Shown: positions 10,429 to 20,960 of the stretch, piece after piece
Numbering within the stretch: position 1 is the first letter of the stretch
How the letters are laid out: every line of letters starts with the position of its first letter
Assembly: GCA_016110215.1 (NCBI GenBank)
Contig: JADWQD010000011.1
Location: 1,512,893-1,576,892 of the forward strand
Source: Capronia americana
Lineage: Eukaryota > Ascomycota > Eurotiomycetes > Chaetothyriales > Herpotrichiellaceae
Direction of reading: 5' to 3'
DNA length: 64,000 bases
The notes under the pieces: generated by a model
The model's input: only the letters and a program-made list of their open reading frames with translations
Database searches by the model: none
Told to the model about the DNA's origin: nothing
Translations under genes and position numbers: made by a program

Positions 10429-12300
10429 TCAGTAATCGAAGTTCTCGAAGTTAATCACCACCCCCGGCAGCCAATCTTGGACTTCCTTCCTCATCGCCGG
10501 CGCTGTACACAGATACCAGTTATCAACCGCAGATTCCCAGCGGGTCAAGTCGTCTTTGGTGACCCTTCTCCTCTCGATCCTGACCCCTGTATCGATCAGC
10601 CGTTGAAGTTTTGCTTTTTCCCCAGCGACAAGCAAGGACTCGTCCCCAGTTAGGAAAATTGTTGTGTCGGAGTCCTTGAGCTTGGGATACTGCGTGAGGA
10701 TATCGAGAGGGAGCCCGACATCACGGATGCCGACGGCCCAGGCCAGCTTGAAGTTTTCAAGATCGATACTCTCCATCTGGCCCAGCAGCGGTGTGATTCC
10801 GATGCCGGCTGCAATGAACGCGTTCCGCTTGTTCGGCTCGAAGATGAACTCTCCACCGAAGCCTCGAATGCCAATCTCGCACATCCCTTCTCTTTGCCCT
10901 TCAAGCCAGCCCGTCACGTGGCCGACTTTCCGCACCGTGACTTCGAATTCTTCACCGTGCAGACCCAAGCTCTGCGGGATGGAAGAGACGGTAAACGTGC
11001 GGATGAAGTCGTCATTTAGGCTGGTGGGATCATCGTCGCGCATGTGCGAGTACCCCATGTCTAGTTCCGCAGAGAGGTCCATGGCCACGTATTGGCCTGG
11101 TTTCCAGGGGCCGAAAACGGCGGGGTCCGTGAGCGCGAAGCGATACCTTGTGACGGTAGGGGTGAGTTTTGTCTTCTTGAGCAGTTTCGCAGTGGTGGGG
11201 ACGCTGTCGCCGGGCGTCTTGCCGAGCCCGTCTGTCTTTTCAGTTGTGAGGTATCGGATGCGTGGATTATACGGTGAGCGACCCTGTGAGGCGTCGTTCG
11301 TCAAGCGGCCTCGGAAGGGGAGACCGTTCTCGACAAGCCTGGCTCCTGTGATCTTCAGGCTCACGGCGAGGTTGGATTTGGCAATGACTTTGCTTGCGGC
11401 GGCCCCGACCAGCGTTTCAGTGTCGCCTGTCACGTATAGCACGTCGCCGGTTTCGAAGTCCGGGATAACCAGGCCTGCGTGCGGAGTGGCTTCTAGGTTG
11501 CCGAGGGTCTGGTACAGATTGTTGCCGCTATATTCGGGCCACACGATCGTGCTGGCGTCGTCGGCGTTTTCTGGTTGCATGACACGGATGAAGCCTGGGG
11601 GCCCGCCCCGGTGATTACAGTCCATGTCCTCGTGTTTGTGGGCCGAGGCGACGAAGAACAAGTCTGCGTTATGAACCAGGTCGATAGCCTTTTGCGAGAG
11701 ATGTGTCGAGGACGATACCAGTCGTGGCTCTGGGGTGTGCGCGACGATGTGCTTCTTGTTGAGGTATTTCGGACAGTTGCCAAGGCTTTGATCGATTTTG
11801 ACAACCAGCTGAAGTTCGCCTGATTTGCCGACCTTGACGCCGTCGTGAAGTTCGGGTTTGGCGTCGGAGGGCTCGTTGGCAGTCAAAGCACCGGCGATGA
11901 CCTGCCCTGCGAGTTTGACTCGAGAGCGCTCCTCGAGATGGATGCTCAAACCGGACATCAGCCTCCCTTTACCTTCGGCTCGGAAGACTTCCCCGTCGTC
12001 TTTGCCTTGGTAGATTGCCTGCACAACTGGGTCGAAGCTTGCATCAACCGTGGTGCGCACCCCCATGACACTCTGCGCCACCGGTTGAGCGATGGGCAAT
12101 CGATCCGAACCCCAAACCGTACACCATGGTCGGTCGTCGTCGTCAAGGGTCCCGATCGCCATCATCGGGTATCGCTGGATCCAGTTCCCATACCGCGGCG
12201 CGAGAAACGGCGTGGTCGGGTTGTCGTATTCGCCCACGCGAGTTCGTTTGTGGATTGCAACTTCGCCTTCATGCCAGGGCGCAGCTTGGAAGAATGCCAT
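10429..12300 (-). CDS. PNPOx-like / FAD-NAD(P) reductase fusion oxidoreductase
   Basis: Intronless, 623 aa from the ATG at 12300 (MAFFQAAPWHEGE), chosen because this is where homologous proteins begin; the frame runs open to 12384. The N-terminal half is a split-barrel flavin-binding domain of the pyridoxamine-phosphate-oxidase type (MMAIGTLDDDDRPWCTVWG; later HKHEDMDCNHRGGPPGFIRV). The C-terminal half is a ferredoxin-reductase-type module: FAD domain with KPGQYVAMDL and RTFTVSS, then NAD(P) domain with AAGIGITPLLGQM and a terminal LCTAPAMRKEVQDWL. It ends shortly after the NAD domain, so the C-terminal 2Fe-2S domain of some bacterial relatives is absent. A flavin-mediated NAD(P)H oxidoreductase; substrate unknown. 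Confidence 0.85.
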   Translation of the reverse strand: MAFFQAAPWHEGEVAIHKRTRVGEYDNPTTPFLAPRYGNWIQRYPMMAIGTLDDDDRPWCTVWGSDRLPIAQPVAQSVMGVRTTVDASFDPVVQAIYQGKDDGEVFRAEGKGRLMSGLSIHLEERSRVKLAGQVIAGALTANEPSDAKPELHDGVKVGKSGELQLVVKIDQSLGNCPKYLNKKHIVAHTPEPRLVSSSTHLSQKAIDLVHNADLFFVASAHKHEDMDCNHRGGPPGFIRVMQPENADDASTIVWPEYSGNNLYQTLGNLEATPHAGLVIPDFETGDVLYVTGDTETLVGAAASKVIAKSNLAVSLKITGARLVENGLPFRGRLTNDASQGRSPYNPRIRYLTTEKTDGLGKTPGDSVPTTAKLLKKTKLTPTVTRYRFALTDPAVFGPWKPGQYVAMDLSAELDMGYSHMRDDDPTSLNDDFIRTFTVSSIPQSLGLHGEEFEVTVRKVGHVTGWLEGQREGMCEIGIRGFGGEFIFEPNKRNAFIAAGIGITPLLGQMESIDLENFKLAWAVGIRDVGLPLDILTQYPKLKDSDTTIFLTGDESLLVAGEKAKLQRLIDTGVRIERRRVTKDDLTRWESAVDNWYLCTAPAMRKEVQDWLPGVVINFENFDY

Positions 12301-13122
12301 TTTCCTTTTTCTGCTGACCATCAGTAACCTTGGCTTTGGTATTGAGAGAATGTTGACATGGCAGTGACTGGGAGGCATTACCAAAGACGATCCTTATATT
12401 CCCGCTTGACGGAAGGTATAACTATCCGGTTCGAGCCCGAATTTCCAATGTGTCAGCGCGATCTCTCTTCCAGCACAGGCAGACCGTGATGAAAGAAGAG
12501 GCCAGAAGAGGTCAACCGGCATCCCAATCAAGCCGGACAGAGCGACATCTTAACGCTTCCATTGCCATCCAGCAAATGGCACAGCGCCCAGAGCGACTCA
12601 GACTCTGGGACGGAGGATGTGCTGGAGCACTAAAGCAGAACCTGTCAGCACGCATTCGAGGCCCCGCCGCTTGAGGCTGGGCGTGAAAGCAGCGAGAGGA
12701 AGTCAGCACGGCCATTGGTTCAAGCACTTTGCGCGGGTTTGTCAGCGAGACATTACGAGTCGAGCCGCGAATGAGCGACGAGCTTGTGGGTGGTGGATCT
12801 CCGAGGGATGAAACGAGCGGACCGCCTTCCAGATGACCGCCAGTGTGGGAGTAAAAGCGGCACCGGCATGACGTCTGAGATGATGGGCACCAGTACGAGG
12901 TACGGCGGAGTAAGTGTGAGCTCGAAATGCACGTACGGCGGAGTGCGGGCGTGTTTTCTGCACGCCAACGCGATGCGCGTCAAGCGAGTTGAAAGTGAGT
13001 TGAAAGTCAGTTTGAAGTCACCTTAATTACAATTCAGATCCAAGCACACCAAGATAGCACAAACACGCACAGGAACTACGCGGTAAATGTCAGATTGCAA
13101 GCACTCAACCATAATGACATTA
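12301..13122. other. Intergenic, about 820 bp
   Basis: Promoter of the reductase fusion and 3' flank of the transcription factor gene. Short ORFs only. Short direct repeats GGTACGGCGGAGT and CGTACGGCGGAGT lie near 12899 and 12931. Confidence 0.5.
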
Positions 13123-14790
13123 CTACGGATCTAGCTCCTGGACAGAAACACCCCTTAAACGCCACACATACTCCAGCTCCTCTAGCAAGAGCAATTCTTC
13201 GCCTGAGCAAATGGTCTGATGTCGTTGTTTCAGGTCGCGCCGGACAAGAGCAACGTCCTCCGGCTTATCGACTGCGTATCCAAGGATGACAGTTGGCCAG
13301 GAACCAAGGTAACACCTCGACCAGTCTTCATTGGCTTGTGCGCACCGCAGTATCGCCAGTCCTCTGCGGACTTGCCACGTATCACCCGTGGGCGGCAGCG
13401 GAGACTCCATGTCGGACACTTCGTGCGACCGCGTCACCCAATCGAGGAGAAGCGATCCGGCGAGGATATGAAGACTCGTGGAATGTTGATGGAAGAGTCG
13501 AGCTCGCTCGGATGCTGTCTTCGTGGACCATCTCCCTTCTTCTTTCAAGCAATGCCCCTCGTCAAGGATTGTGCTCTCCCAGTGCTGCATCTGCACTCTG
13601 AGTCTCTCCAAACCCGCAGCTGGCTTTGCAGGACTTTTGCAAAGCTGCACGACTTCGATGATCAGCTTCTGCAGTGACAGAGGAAACCCAATCACCGGAC
13701 TGTTATCAGCGGGTGACGCGTCTGGAAATGTTAGAGACTGCAACGTCTCTAGCGCTTTCGCACAGAACTCGAAATCAAGCTGGAACTCAATTGCGAATGG
13801 ACGGTTGGCGGTTTGGCGGAACATCTGGTAAAGAATACTCTCCCATATTATTCGATGGATTGGGCGTGGCATTGGCGGCCGACGCGAATGAGCATTTCGG
13901 AGCTTCATCAGCTGAGTGGCTCCCGCCACATGCTTGCTGACATCCTTATTGGTATCGATATTGAAGACCTGTCTCCCAGCGACGGTCAGTCAGCCGAAAC
14001 GCCAACTAAGTCACCATAGAGCATCGGGCGGACAGGGGGCCTTACTCCGTGAATGTACAGGAGAATGATGGCTTGCAGCAGCGCATCATTGAAATCATCA
14101 CGGCTCCAGTCGATCCTTGTCAGAGTACGATTAATGCCAGATACAGCACGCGCATAGTACCGGATACCAGCTTCATTCATTTGAGAATTTCCCGAGCGGA
14201 GATGCATATGTGATGCACCACAAGCTAGGACGGCGTTTCTCAGGCCGTCGAACCCAAGAAGCATCTCAACTATTTCCGGCACAAGCTCCGACTGAAATCC
14301 TGGGTGGCTGGTGGAAAGAAGCAACAAGGGCAAAAATCCGTTGACGAAGTGTCGAAAGCAGTCAACCTCGAGATCGGATTGGAAGGTTGTCGAGTTAAAA
14401 AGGTCTGATCTGAAACCAATTTCCCGGCACACAAAAGATGATAACTGGTTGGTACCCGTGCCTGATGCGACGACATCTGCCTCCTGGACGATGGTATCTG
14501 TGCTTTCCACAGACCTTGCAGGTGACGGCGACTTGGATGTCCTCGAGACGCGGCGATGGCGCCGATCGAGCAGCTCGTCTGGCGTGGGCCATACACAAGC
14601 CCGGCTCGATTTGGTGCATCTGTCACAGGGAGATGGCCTCCCAGCGTTGTCGCATTTCTTTCTTCTCTTGCGACCTGGAAAAGGAGCGAGGTCAGCGTCA
14701 GATAACACCCGCGCAGTCAGGGCTAGACTTGCAGGTCAAACAACCGGTCTTGGTTCGGAGTGTGGCACTTGATGGCGCGCGAAGTGCCAT
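13123..14790 (-). CDS. Zn(II)2Cys6 transcription factor
   Basis: Three exons on the minus strand: 14733-14790, 14046-14674 and 13123-13968, giving 510 aa. The first intron (14675-14732, 58 nt) has a GC donor (GCAAGT) and CAG acceptor. Splicing there rebuilds a perfect GAL4-type binuclear zinc cluster with cysteines at residues 17, 20, 27, 36, 39 and 46 (CLTC, six residues, C, eight residues, CDRC, six residues, C). The second intron (GTAAGG...ACAG, 77 nt) joins YIHG to VFNIDTNKD. The rest (FLPLLLLSTSHPGF, then AVLACGASHMHL) matches the fungal-specific transcription factor domain type 2. It lies in the same orientation just downstream of an amidase gene and may regulate it and the adjacent transporter. 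Confidence 0.87.
14675..14732 (-). other. GC-AG intron in the Zn(II)2Cys6 gene
   Basis: Donor GCAAGT and acceptor TTTTCCAG. The nearest GT donor (AA|GTCTAG, three bases further in) shifts the frame and destroys the zinc cluster, while the GC donor rebuilds it exactly. GC-AG is the commonest non-canonical intron class, with this donor sequence. Confidence 0.8.
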
Positions 14791-15370
14791 TGACCTCAGC
14801 TCCGCTCGTGCGTGTTCGATGTGATGGAACGAGGCAGCACACATGGGGAAAGAGGTCAGTCCACGTGGAGGTGGCTAGATCGCTTTGTGGAATGCCTTAT
14901 CAATCATGTGGCTTTGACTTCGGCCTAAGGTCGGCTAGGGGGGAGTGAGTGCACGATTGGACCCCCCCCGCACCGACGGTACTTGATCCGACCGGGTCAA
15001 GCTACTGGGTTTCGCTGGGTCCATGGACTCAGTATATCTCGTCCGGCGGCGGAACTCGTTGCGAAACCGCGGAAGGATCCAACAGAGAGACCAAGCTTCT
15101 TATGCCCTTGGCCCTTACTAGCGTAATCTGACGCACCCGAAGGCATCATCGACTGCTGTTGTTCTTAGGTCCTTGTTATCATTCTTTCCTCAAAGTGGTG
15201 TGCCCGGCTTATTTGGCGAGGCCAGAGGGTAATTTGGTGTTTGACAACTGACAGCCATATCTGAAACGCAATGAAGGAGCCGTTCCCTACCACAAAAATC
15301 ACACTTCTTTACAAGACGACCTGGCCCCTCGGCGTTACATATAACACAGGATCTGCAGCGGCAAGACACC
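14791..15370. other. Intergenic, 580 bp
   Basis: Promoter of the transcription factor gene and 3' flank of the amidase. Contains a C-rich run near 14963. No ORF of interest. Confidence 0.5.
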
Positions 15371-17239
15371 CTAACCCAGGGCCTTTGATATCATTTCCAC
15401 CACGGCCATCAACTCCTCATCCTGCTCAGACCTTGCGATAACTTGAATATGACAGGGCGCGCCGTCAACAGCTTCCGGGTCATCTACCACTCGTTAGCTC
15501 TGTGAACTCCGACATACGCCGCCAAAACACTCACAGTCTGGGATTCTCGGATCAGGGAGGTCGATATTCTTATCAGCCTTGAGATAAGGGATGATACAGG
15601 CAGGGTACTACTCGCGACTGTCAGCTTTGTCCAGATGATCATTCCACGTTTCAGTCCTCAGTTACTCACCGAGAGGAGATTCCACATCACCCTATTGCTT
15701 GTCAGACCTCGTTTCAGATTTGCAGACGCGGGCTACTTACGTGTAAGGGGGCATCCGGAATGTGTCGTGCGGCACAGCAGTCTTGTGAGATCCCGGTGCC
15801 ACGATCACGTCCAGTTTATTCTCGACGAAGATCTTCAGCCAGTCTTTTCGGAACTTGAGGCGTTCCTCGTTCATGTCGAAGAGCTCGCCTAAGCTCTTGT
15901 CCTTGCGTCCTTCTGGGGGAGGGGTATACATGTCTTTGACAGAAGTCACCCACGGTTCTCCTGAGGCCTCAATATGTTTAAACCCCGTGGTCGCATTGTC
16001 AATATCGAAAAACCTCCAAGATAAGTCAGTGGCTTCTGCAAAGGAGGGGAACTTTTCAAGCATAATGATAGTATGCCCGGCCTGCTTGAGCTTGTCTGTT
16101 GCTGTCTTCAGCGCCCGCAAGATGGTGGGTTGCACAGGCCAGGTTGGGCATTCCAAGATGACGCCGATGGTCAGGCTCGTCTTTTCTTCCACGGGATGCC
16201 ACGGCATGGCAAGCGCTGAATAGTCATAGTTCCATGGCTTGGACTTGATGACGGTTTCCAGGAACAGCCGCAGATCTCGAGGAGTATGTGCGAGGGGCCC
16301 CGCGGTTGGGATAATGCCTGTCCAGCCATCCAGCACAGGATTGGTTTGGCCTCCAAATGGAACACGATCGACCGACGGCTTGAAGCCGAACGTGCCACAG
16401 CAGAAGGCGGGAATACGGATGGATCCTCCAATGTCGGTCCCGACACCGAGAATCGAGCCTCGCATGGCGACGAGGGCGCCTTCTCCGCCACTACTTCCGC
16501 CGGCGGTGAGTTTGAGCTTGTTGGGGTTCAAGACCCGACCAAAGACATTATTCTCCGAGTCCGCTGTCATCAATGTTTGCGGGATGTTGGTTTTCACGTA
16601 CAACACCGCGCCATTATCGAGGAGAATGTCAACCAAGGGCGAGTTGAAATCCGCTGCAGGGCGACTGATGAATGAGACATAGCCGATGGTCGAGTACTCG
16701 CCCTTGAGGTTGAAGGAGTCCTATGGGGTTGTCTGTCAATCCCCGGCATGCTTATTTTCGCGCACCTCGCCGGCTTACCTTGAGTGAGATAGGCATTCCG
16801 TGTAACGGTCCCATCGGTTTTCCTTCTTTCTCGAGGTACTCATCGAGATATTTGGCTCTCTCCAGGGCTTTGTCGAAGAACATCTCTGTCAGACAATTCG
16901 TCTGTACCAATCAGCCACAACCAGTCAGTTTATAGGGGTCTAACGAACCACTTGATGGGCGATAGCGGCTCTTTTGCAGAATGCGAGGGTCACTTCGTAA
17001 GAGGACAGCTCTTTCGCGGCCATCTTGGCGATCAAGTCGGTGGCATCGTGGTTCCCGGTGATAGCAATCTCCTTTTCTGTGAGAAGGCCGCACTTCGCTG
17101 GGACGTCGAGAACACTGATATCTGAAGTAGGGCTCACAGTCTCCAGAATACTGGACGGAAGACGCCATTCTTGCGGCAGCGCCTTGGCTACCTGGGCACG
17201 TTTGGCCGCGACGAGGGCTCTCCAATCTTCTCGGACCAT
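15371..17239 (-). CDS. Amidase (amidase-signature family)
   Basis: Six exons, 16949-17239, 16779-16901, 15741-16720, 15670-15691, 15535-15607 and 15371-15483, join in phase to a 533-aa protein; one exon is only 22 nt. The Ser-Ser-Lys triad of amidase-signature enzymes is visible: Lys138 in PISLKD, the cis-Ser in AGGSSGGEGA (214/215) and nucleophile Ser238 in GTDIGGSIRIPA. The end (TVMWNLLSYPACIIP, later PCHIQVIAR) is typical of fungal acetamidase/general amidase proteins. Such enzymes hydrolyse amides to acid and ammonia in the cytosol. It is divergent from an MFS transporter and adjacent to a Zn(II)2Cys6 regulator, suggesting a small uptake-and-hydrolysis cluster. Substrate unknown. Confidence 0.92.
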
Positions 17240-18157
17240 CTTGACGGCGACTCGAGATTACGATAGACTACTGGAGAGAGATTGGACAGTGGTTGCGGGC
17301 AGGAGAAGTTAAGCTATATGTACGTGCACTCTCTGTCCTCACCATTGCAGGGTCCCGAAGCGGGGACGCGCAGAGCGAACCACGGCGTGGAATCCAAAGG
17401 CAGGCGATTTGAGGCAGGTGAGACCCTCGCTTGTATACTGGTCAAGGCCCATCTAGGCTCGATCAAACAGGATGAGGATACTTGGCCTCGCTCGAGATAT
17501 CTCTGGGGTCGACTGCAACTGTCAATCACACGGAATTGCGCGATCTTAAGTTCCAGCTAGCGTCCCGAAACGGCGAAGGGGGCGTCGACGAACTCCAAGC
17601 GGTGCAGCCAATCGTACAGGATAGCGCACCTCGAGGTGGAGTGCGGGATATCGCCGGCCAGGCCCCAGATTCATGCCGTGCTCCCGACTCTGGACGACTG
17701 CATAGATCCGCATGGTTATCTCAAGAGAGCCCTGCATGATTTCGCGGCCGTCGTGACGTTTCACCGGGTCAACCATGTGGTACGCGCCTGTCACCGGTGA
17801 GTCGACGTGCGGAGATCCCACAGACCCTTATCTCTTCGCGGAAAGCTTCATTCCAGTAGGCTTTACCGTTTGCTGCACGTCGACAACCGAGCTGCTAGAG
17901 CTATCTCGAAAGTGATAGTTCGGCCTTATCGAGGATGTCGACGGCGCTCTCCTTCCATCTCGAGGTTGCCACATACCCCCCCGGTCAGCTGTCGCGGACT
18001 TTTGCGGCATCAGGAACACAGACATATATGTCAGTGTCGCCCTCCGCGTGTCGATCGCATAAAGATGTTCCGGTAGCCACCTTTCCCCCCTTCTGGACTC
18101 CTTGTCTTCCCTCAGTTCAGTCCACTACGTCTTGGAATACCAACAGCGTCAATCAAG
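17240..18157. promoter_or_regulatory. Bidirectional promoter, amidase / MFS, with GATA sites
   Basis: 918 bp between divergent starts. WGATAR-type sites, the target of AreA/NIT2 nitrogen regulators, lie at 17716-17721 (TTATCT), 17828-17833 (TTATCT), 17901-17906 (CTATCT) and 17913-17918 (TGATAG), with a weaker TTATCG at 17926. About two are expected by chance in the whole interval, and four fall within about 200 bp. Function inferred from motif density only. Confidence 0.4.
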
Positions 18158-20294
18158 ATGGCGGCCTACAACTTGCCTGTTGATAGTGTGCCGGGCACGG
18201 TACATCTCGTCGACATCGAGCATACTATGCACACCAGACATGCCGGCTCCGGGGACAAAGATATCGTGCTGGTCCCTACGCCGTCGAGTGATCCTGACGA
18301 CCCGTTGAATTGGTCACCCAAGCGGAAGTTAATGAACACCGTGTCGGTCAATGTGTGAGTTCAACCAGATCCACCAATGCTGTGCTTGTCTGACCGAGAA
18401 CACTCTTAGCTACACACTGGTCGTCGGAATTGCCAACTCGGTCGTGTATTCCGTGCTTGTGCCGCTCTCTCAGGCTTCCGGCGTTTCTATCAGCACGCTG
18501 AACCAGGGAACCGGCTACCTATTCCTGCTCGCAGGTTGGGGACTGCTCTTCTGGGTAACTTACACCGCTCCTATCACCTTCGTACCAAAGTCGGCGGTGG
18601 ACGACGCTTGCCACTCAAGACAGTTATCCCAGATTATGCCCTAGATCGACACTAACCTGCGGGGAACATTAGCAACCCTTCGCTTTGAGGTATGGTAAGC
18701 GACTGACATACCTACTCTCAATCTGCGGCACCATTGGAGTAAGTCGTCTTCACCCTGTAGCTTCATACTGCGAAGACCAGGCATCCGCCCGGTTGAGGCG
18801 GTCCCTTGTCCACGCTTTATTTCGTGCTACCGGTATTGACGGTCTTGCAGTGTACCATGTGGGGACCGTATGCGAGCAGTAATGGAGAGTGGATTGCGAA
18901 GAATATCCTCGGCGGGTTCTTCGCGGCACCGATCGAAGCGCTCCCGGAGGTATCAGTAACGGACATCTACTTCCACCACCAGCGCGGAACGTACATGGGC
19001 CTCTATGCCTTTTTCCTTGCTGGAAGCAACTACTTTGCGCCCGTCATCTGCGGCTTTATTGCCGACCGACAAGGGTGGAAGTGGGTGTTCTACTGGCCCA
19101 CCATATTCCTCGGCGTCGGCTTGATATGGTGCTTTTTCTTCCTGGAAGAATCCAACTACAAGCGCACGACTGTTGGGATCGTGGAGACCAACAGTGGCAG
19201 CCAGACTCCCATATCAGTCACCACGGCAGAGAAAACCGGGGAGAAACTGCCGGAGGTCACGAAGGAGCCTGCAACCGTGGAGAGCGGGACAATCACCTAC
19301 GGAAGCAACAAGACATATCTGCAAAAGCTCTCGTTGTGGCAGCCGTCGCGGGGAGAGAATATGTTGCCAAGGGCCATCCGATCGCTGAAGTATCTAGGCT
19401 GGCCTGTTATTTTCTACGCCGGCTTCAGCTACGGCAGCTACCTGGTGAGTTGGCCACTACATCACTATCTTGATATACGTGCCACGCTAACGCGACTGCC
19501 TGCAGATCTGGTTCAACGTCCTCAACGCCACTGCAAGTATCATCCTCGGAGGCTCGCCGTACAACTTCAAAGCGTCCATGGTCGGCCTCTCATACCTGGC
19601 AACATGTATCGGGGTTTGTGTTGGTAGCTACTTCACCGGCCGATTCAGCGACTGGCTCACAATCCGACTTGCCCGACGCAACAATGGCATCATGGAACCG
19701 GAACAACGACTCTGGCCATTCGCCGCGTGCATCATTATCGTCCCGGCGTCCCTTATCCTCTGGGGTGTGGGAGCTGCCCACCACGTCCATTGGTTTGGCT
19801 TGATCTTTGCGATGGGGACCCTTGCCGGCTCGACCGTGTTTGGCATCACCTTGAGCGTCAACTACTTGATCGACACCTATCACGAGAGTAAGTGGCTCCC
19901 GTCTCAGCCGCGACCTCTTCCGTCGGCCGGCTTTCCTCGTAAGCGACCACAAGCTGACACGTCGGTTACAGTTAGCGGCGACGCGATGACCTCGGTCATC
20001 TTGGTGCGCAACACCATGTCCTTTGCAATCGGGTATTGTACCACCCATGCTCCATGCCTCTTAGTTTTGAATCGGCTAACCTTATGGCCGTGGCCGTGCA
20101 GATACGGAATCACTCCCTGGCTCGACAACCTGGGCCTGCAGGACTGCTTCATCTCGGCTGCGTTCATCGGCATGGCGGCGTCTTCGGTCTTTCTGGTCAT
20201 GATCTTCTATGGCAAGAAGTTTAGAGAGCGCAGCCGAATCAAGTACTGGAACCTGGTAGCTGAGCTGATGGCCAAGGGAGATGCGAGCATCTGA
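18158..20294 (+). CDS. MFS transporter
   Basis: Seven exons, 18158-18354, 18410-18554, 18673-18738, 18851-19444, 19506-19887, 19972-20032 and 20102-20294, giving 545 aa. Splicing restores continuous family sequence, for example GWGLLFW joined to QPFALRYGKRLTYLLS and then TIG to CTMWGPYASSNGEW. The N-terminal DPDDPLNWSPKRK segment, LPEVSVTDIYFHHQRGTYMG and GWKWVFYW are hallmarks of fungal DHA1-like major facilitator proteins; about 12 membrane helices are expected, with a central cytosolic loop around the long hydrophilic stretch of exon 4. A proton-driven exporter or importer in the plasma membrane. Shared promoter with an amidase suggests handling of the amide or its product. Substrate unknown. 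Confidence 0.88.
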
Positions 20295-20960
20295 CCAAAG
20301 GTAACGGCGGGATGATGTCGATTAAGCATCTTCTGTGACACACCCCTGCGACGAAGACGTAACGCACTCGAGGAGGTGCATTGGCAAGAGGGAGATGTAA
20401 TGTGGAGTCTCTGCCGCGGCGAAATACTATCGGTATGTATTTGCGAAGCGGGACATCGGAGGTCGTGTCCTTTAGAGCAGTGTAGGGCAGAAAAGAGTAG
20501 AGTAGAAACATCAACATGAGCAATCATGAACATTATTACTACTACTAGTGCATGAGAACAACGCCACAGTGCGTGGCGCAGGTGTGGCACAAGGCTGTTC
20601 ATGGCTGACTAAGCAGCATCGTCCGCCACTGGAAATTTTCTCCCGAGTCACGTTTTCATTTTCCCCGGCACGAACTGTCGTGATTGACATTATCTTCACC
20701 GTGCGCGCGTATCGTCCTAGGCGACGGCTGTCATTATCATGTCCCTGGGCTCCTGTTCGAACAGTATGGTTTAGGATTTTGTCCGTCTTCAGTTTGTTCT
20801 CCACGATTCCAGCGGCTTGGTACGCGTGCGTTCAACATGCTCAGCCTTGCACGCCCGGCACCCGGTTGTCCAGAAGATACGCAGCAGTCGCAATTGGAGT
20901 CGCAGTCGCAGTCGGTGTCAGGGTTCCACGTTCTGGCGGCCGGGTTTCGCGATCCTATTG
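20295..20960. other. Intergenic, about 670 bp
   Basis: 3' flank of the MFS gene and promoter of SUA5. Contains a short ATTACT/ACT run near 20535 and a GTCGCA-rich stretch near 20886-20915. No gene seen. Confidence 0.5.

Noticed and set aside
10664..11614. 316-aa ORF on the + strand
   Set aside because: Lies wholly antisense to the PNPOx-reductase coding sequence; composition is Ser/Pro-rich as expected from antisense frames.
12390..12460. tRNA-like T-loop word GGTTCGAGCCC
   Set aside because: Flanking bases do not form a T stem and no D arm, anticodon arm or acceptor stem can be paired.
13986..14708. Zn(II)2Cys6 protein beginning at the codon at 14708
   Set aside because: That start lies inside the GC-AG intron and loses the first two zinc-binding cysteines; the spliced start at 14790 is better supported.
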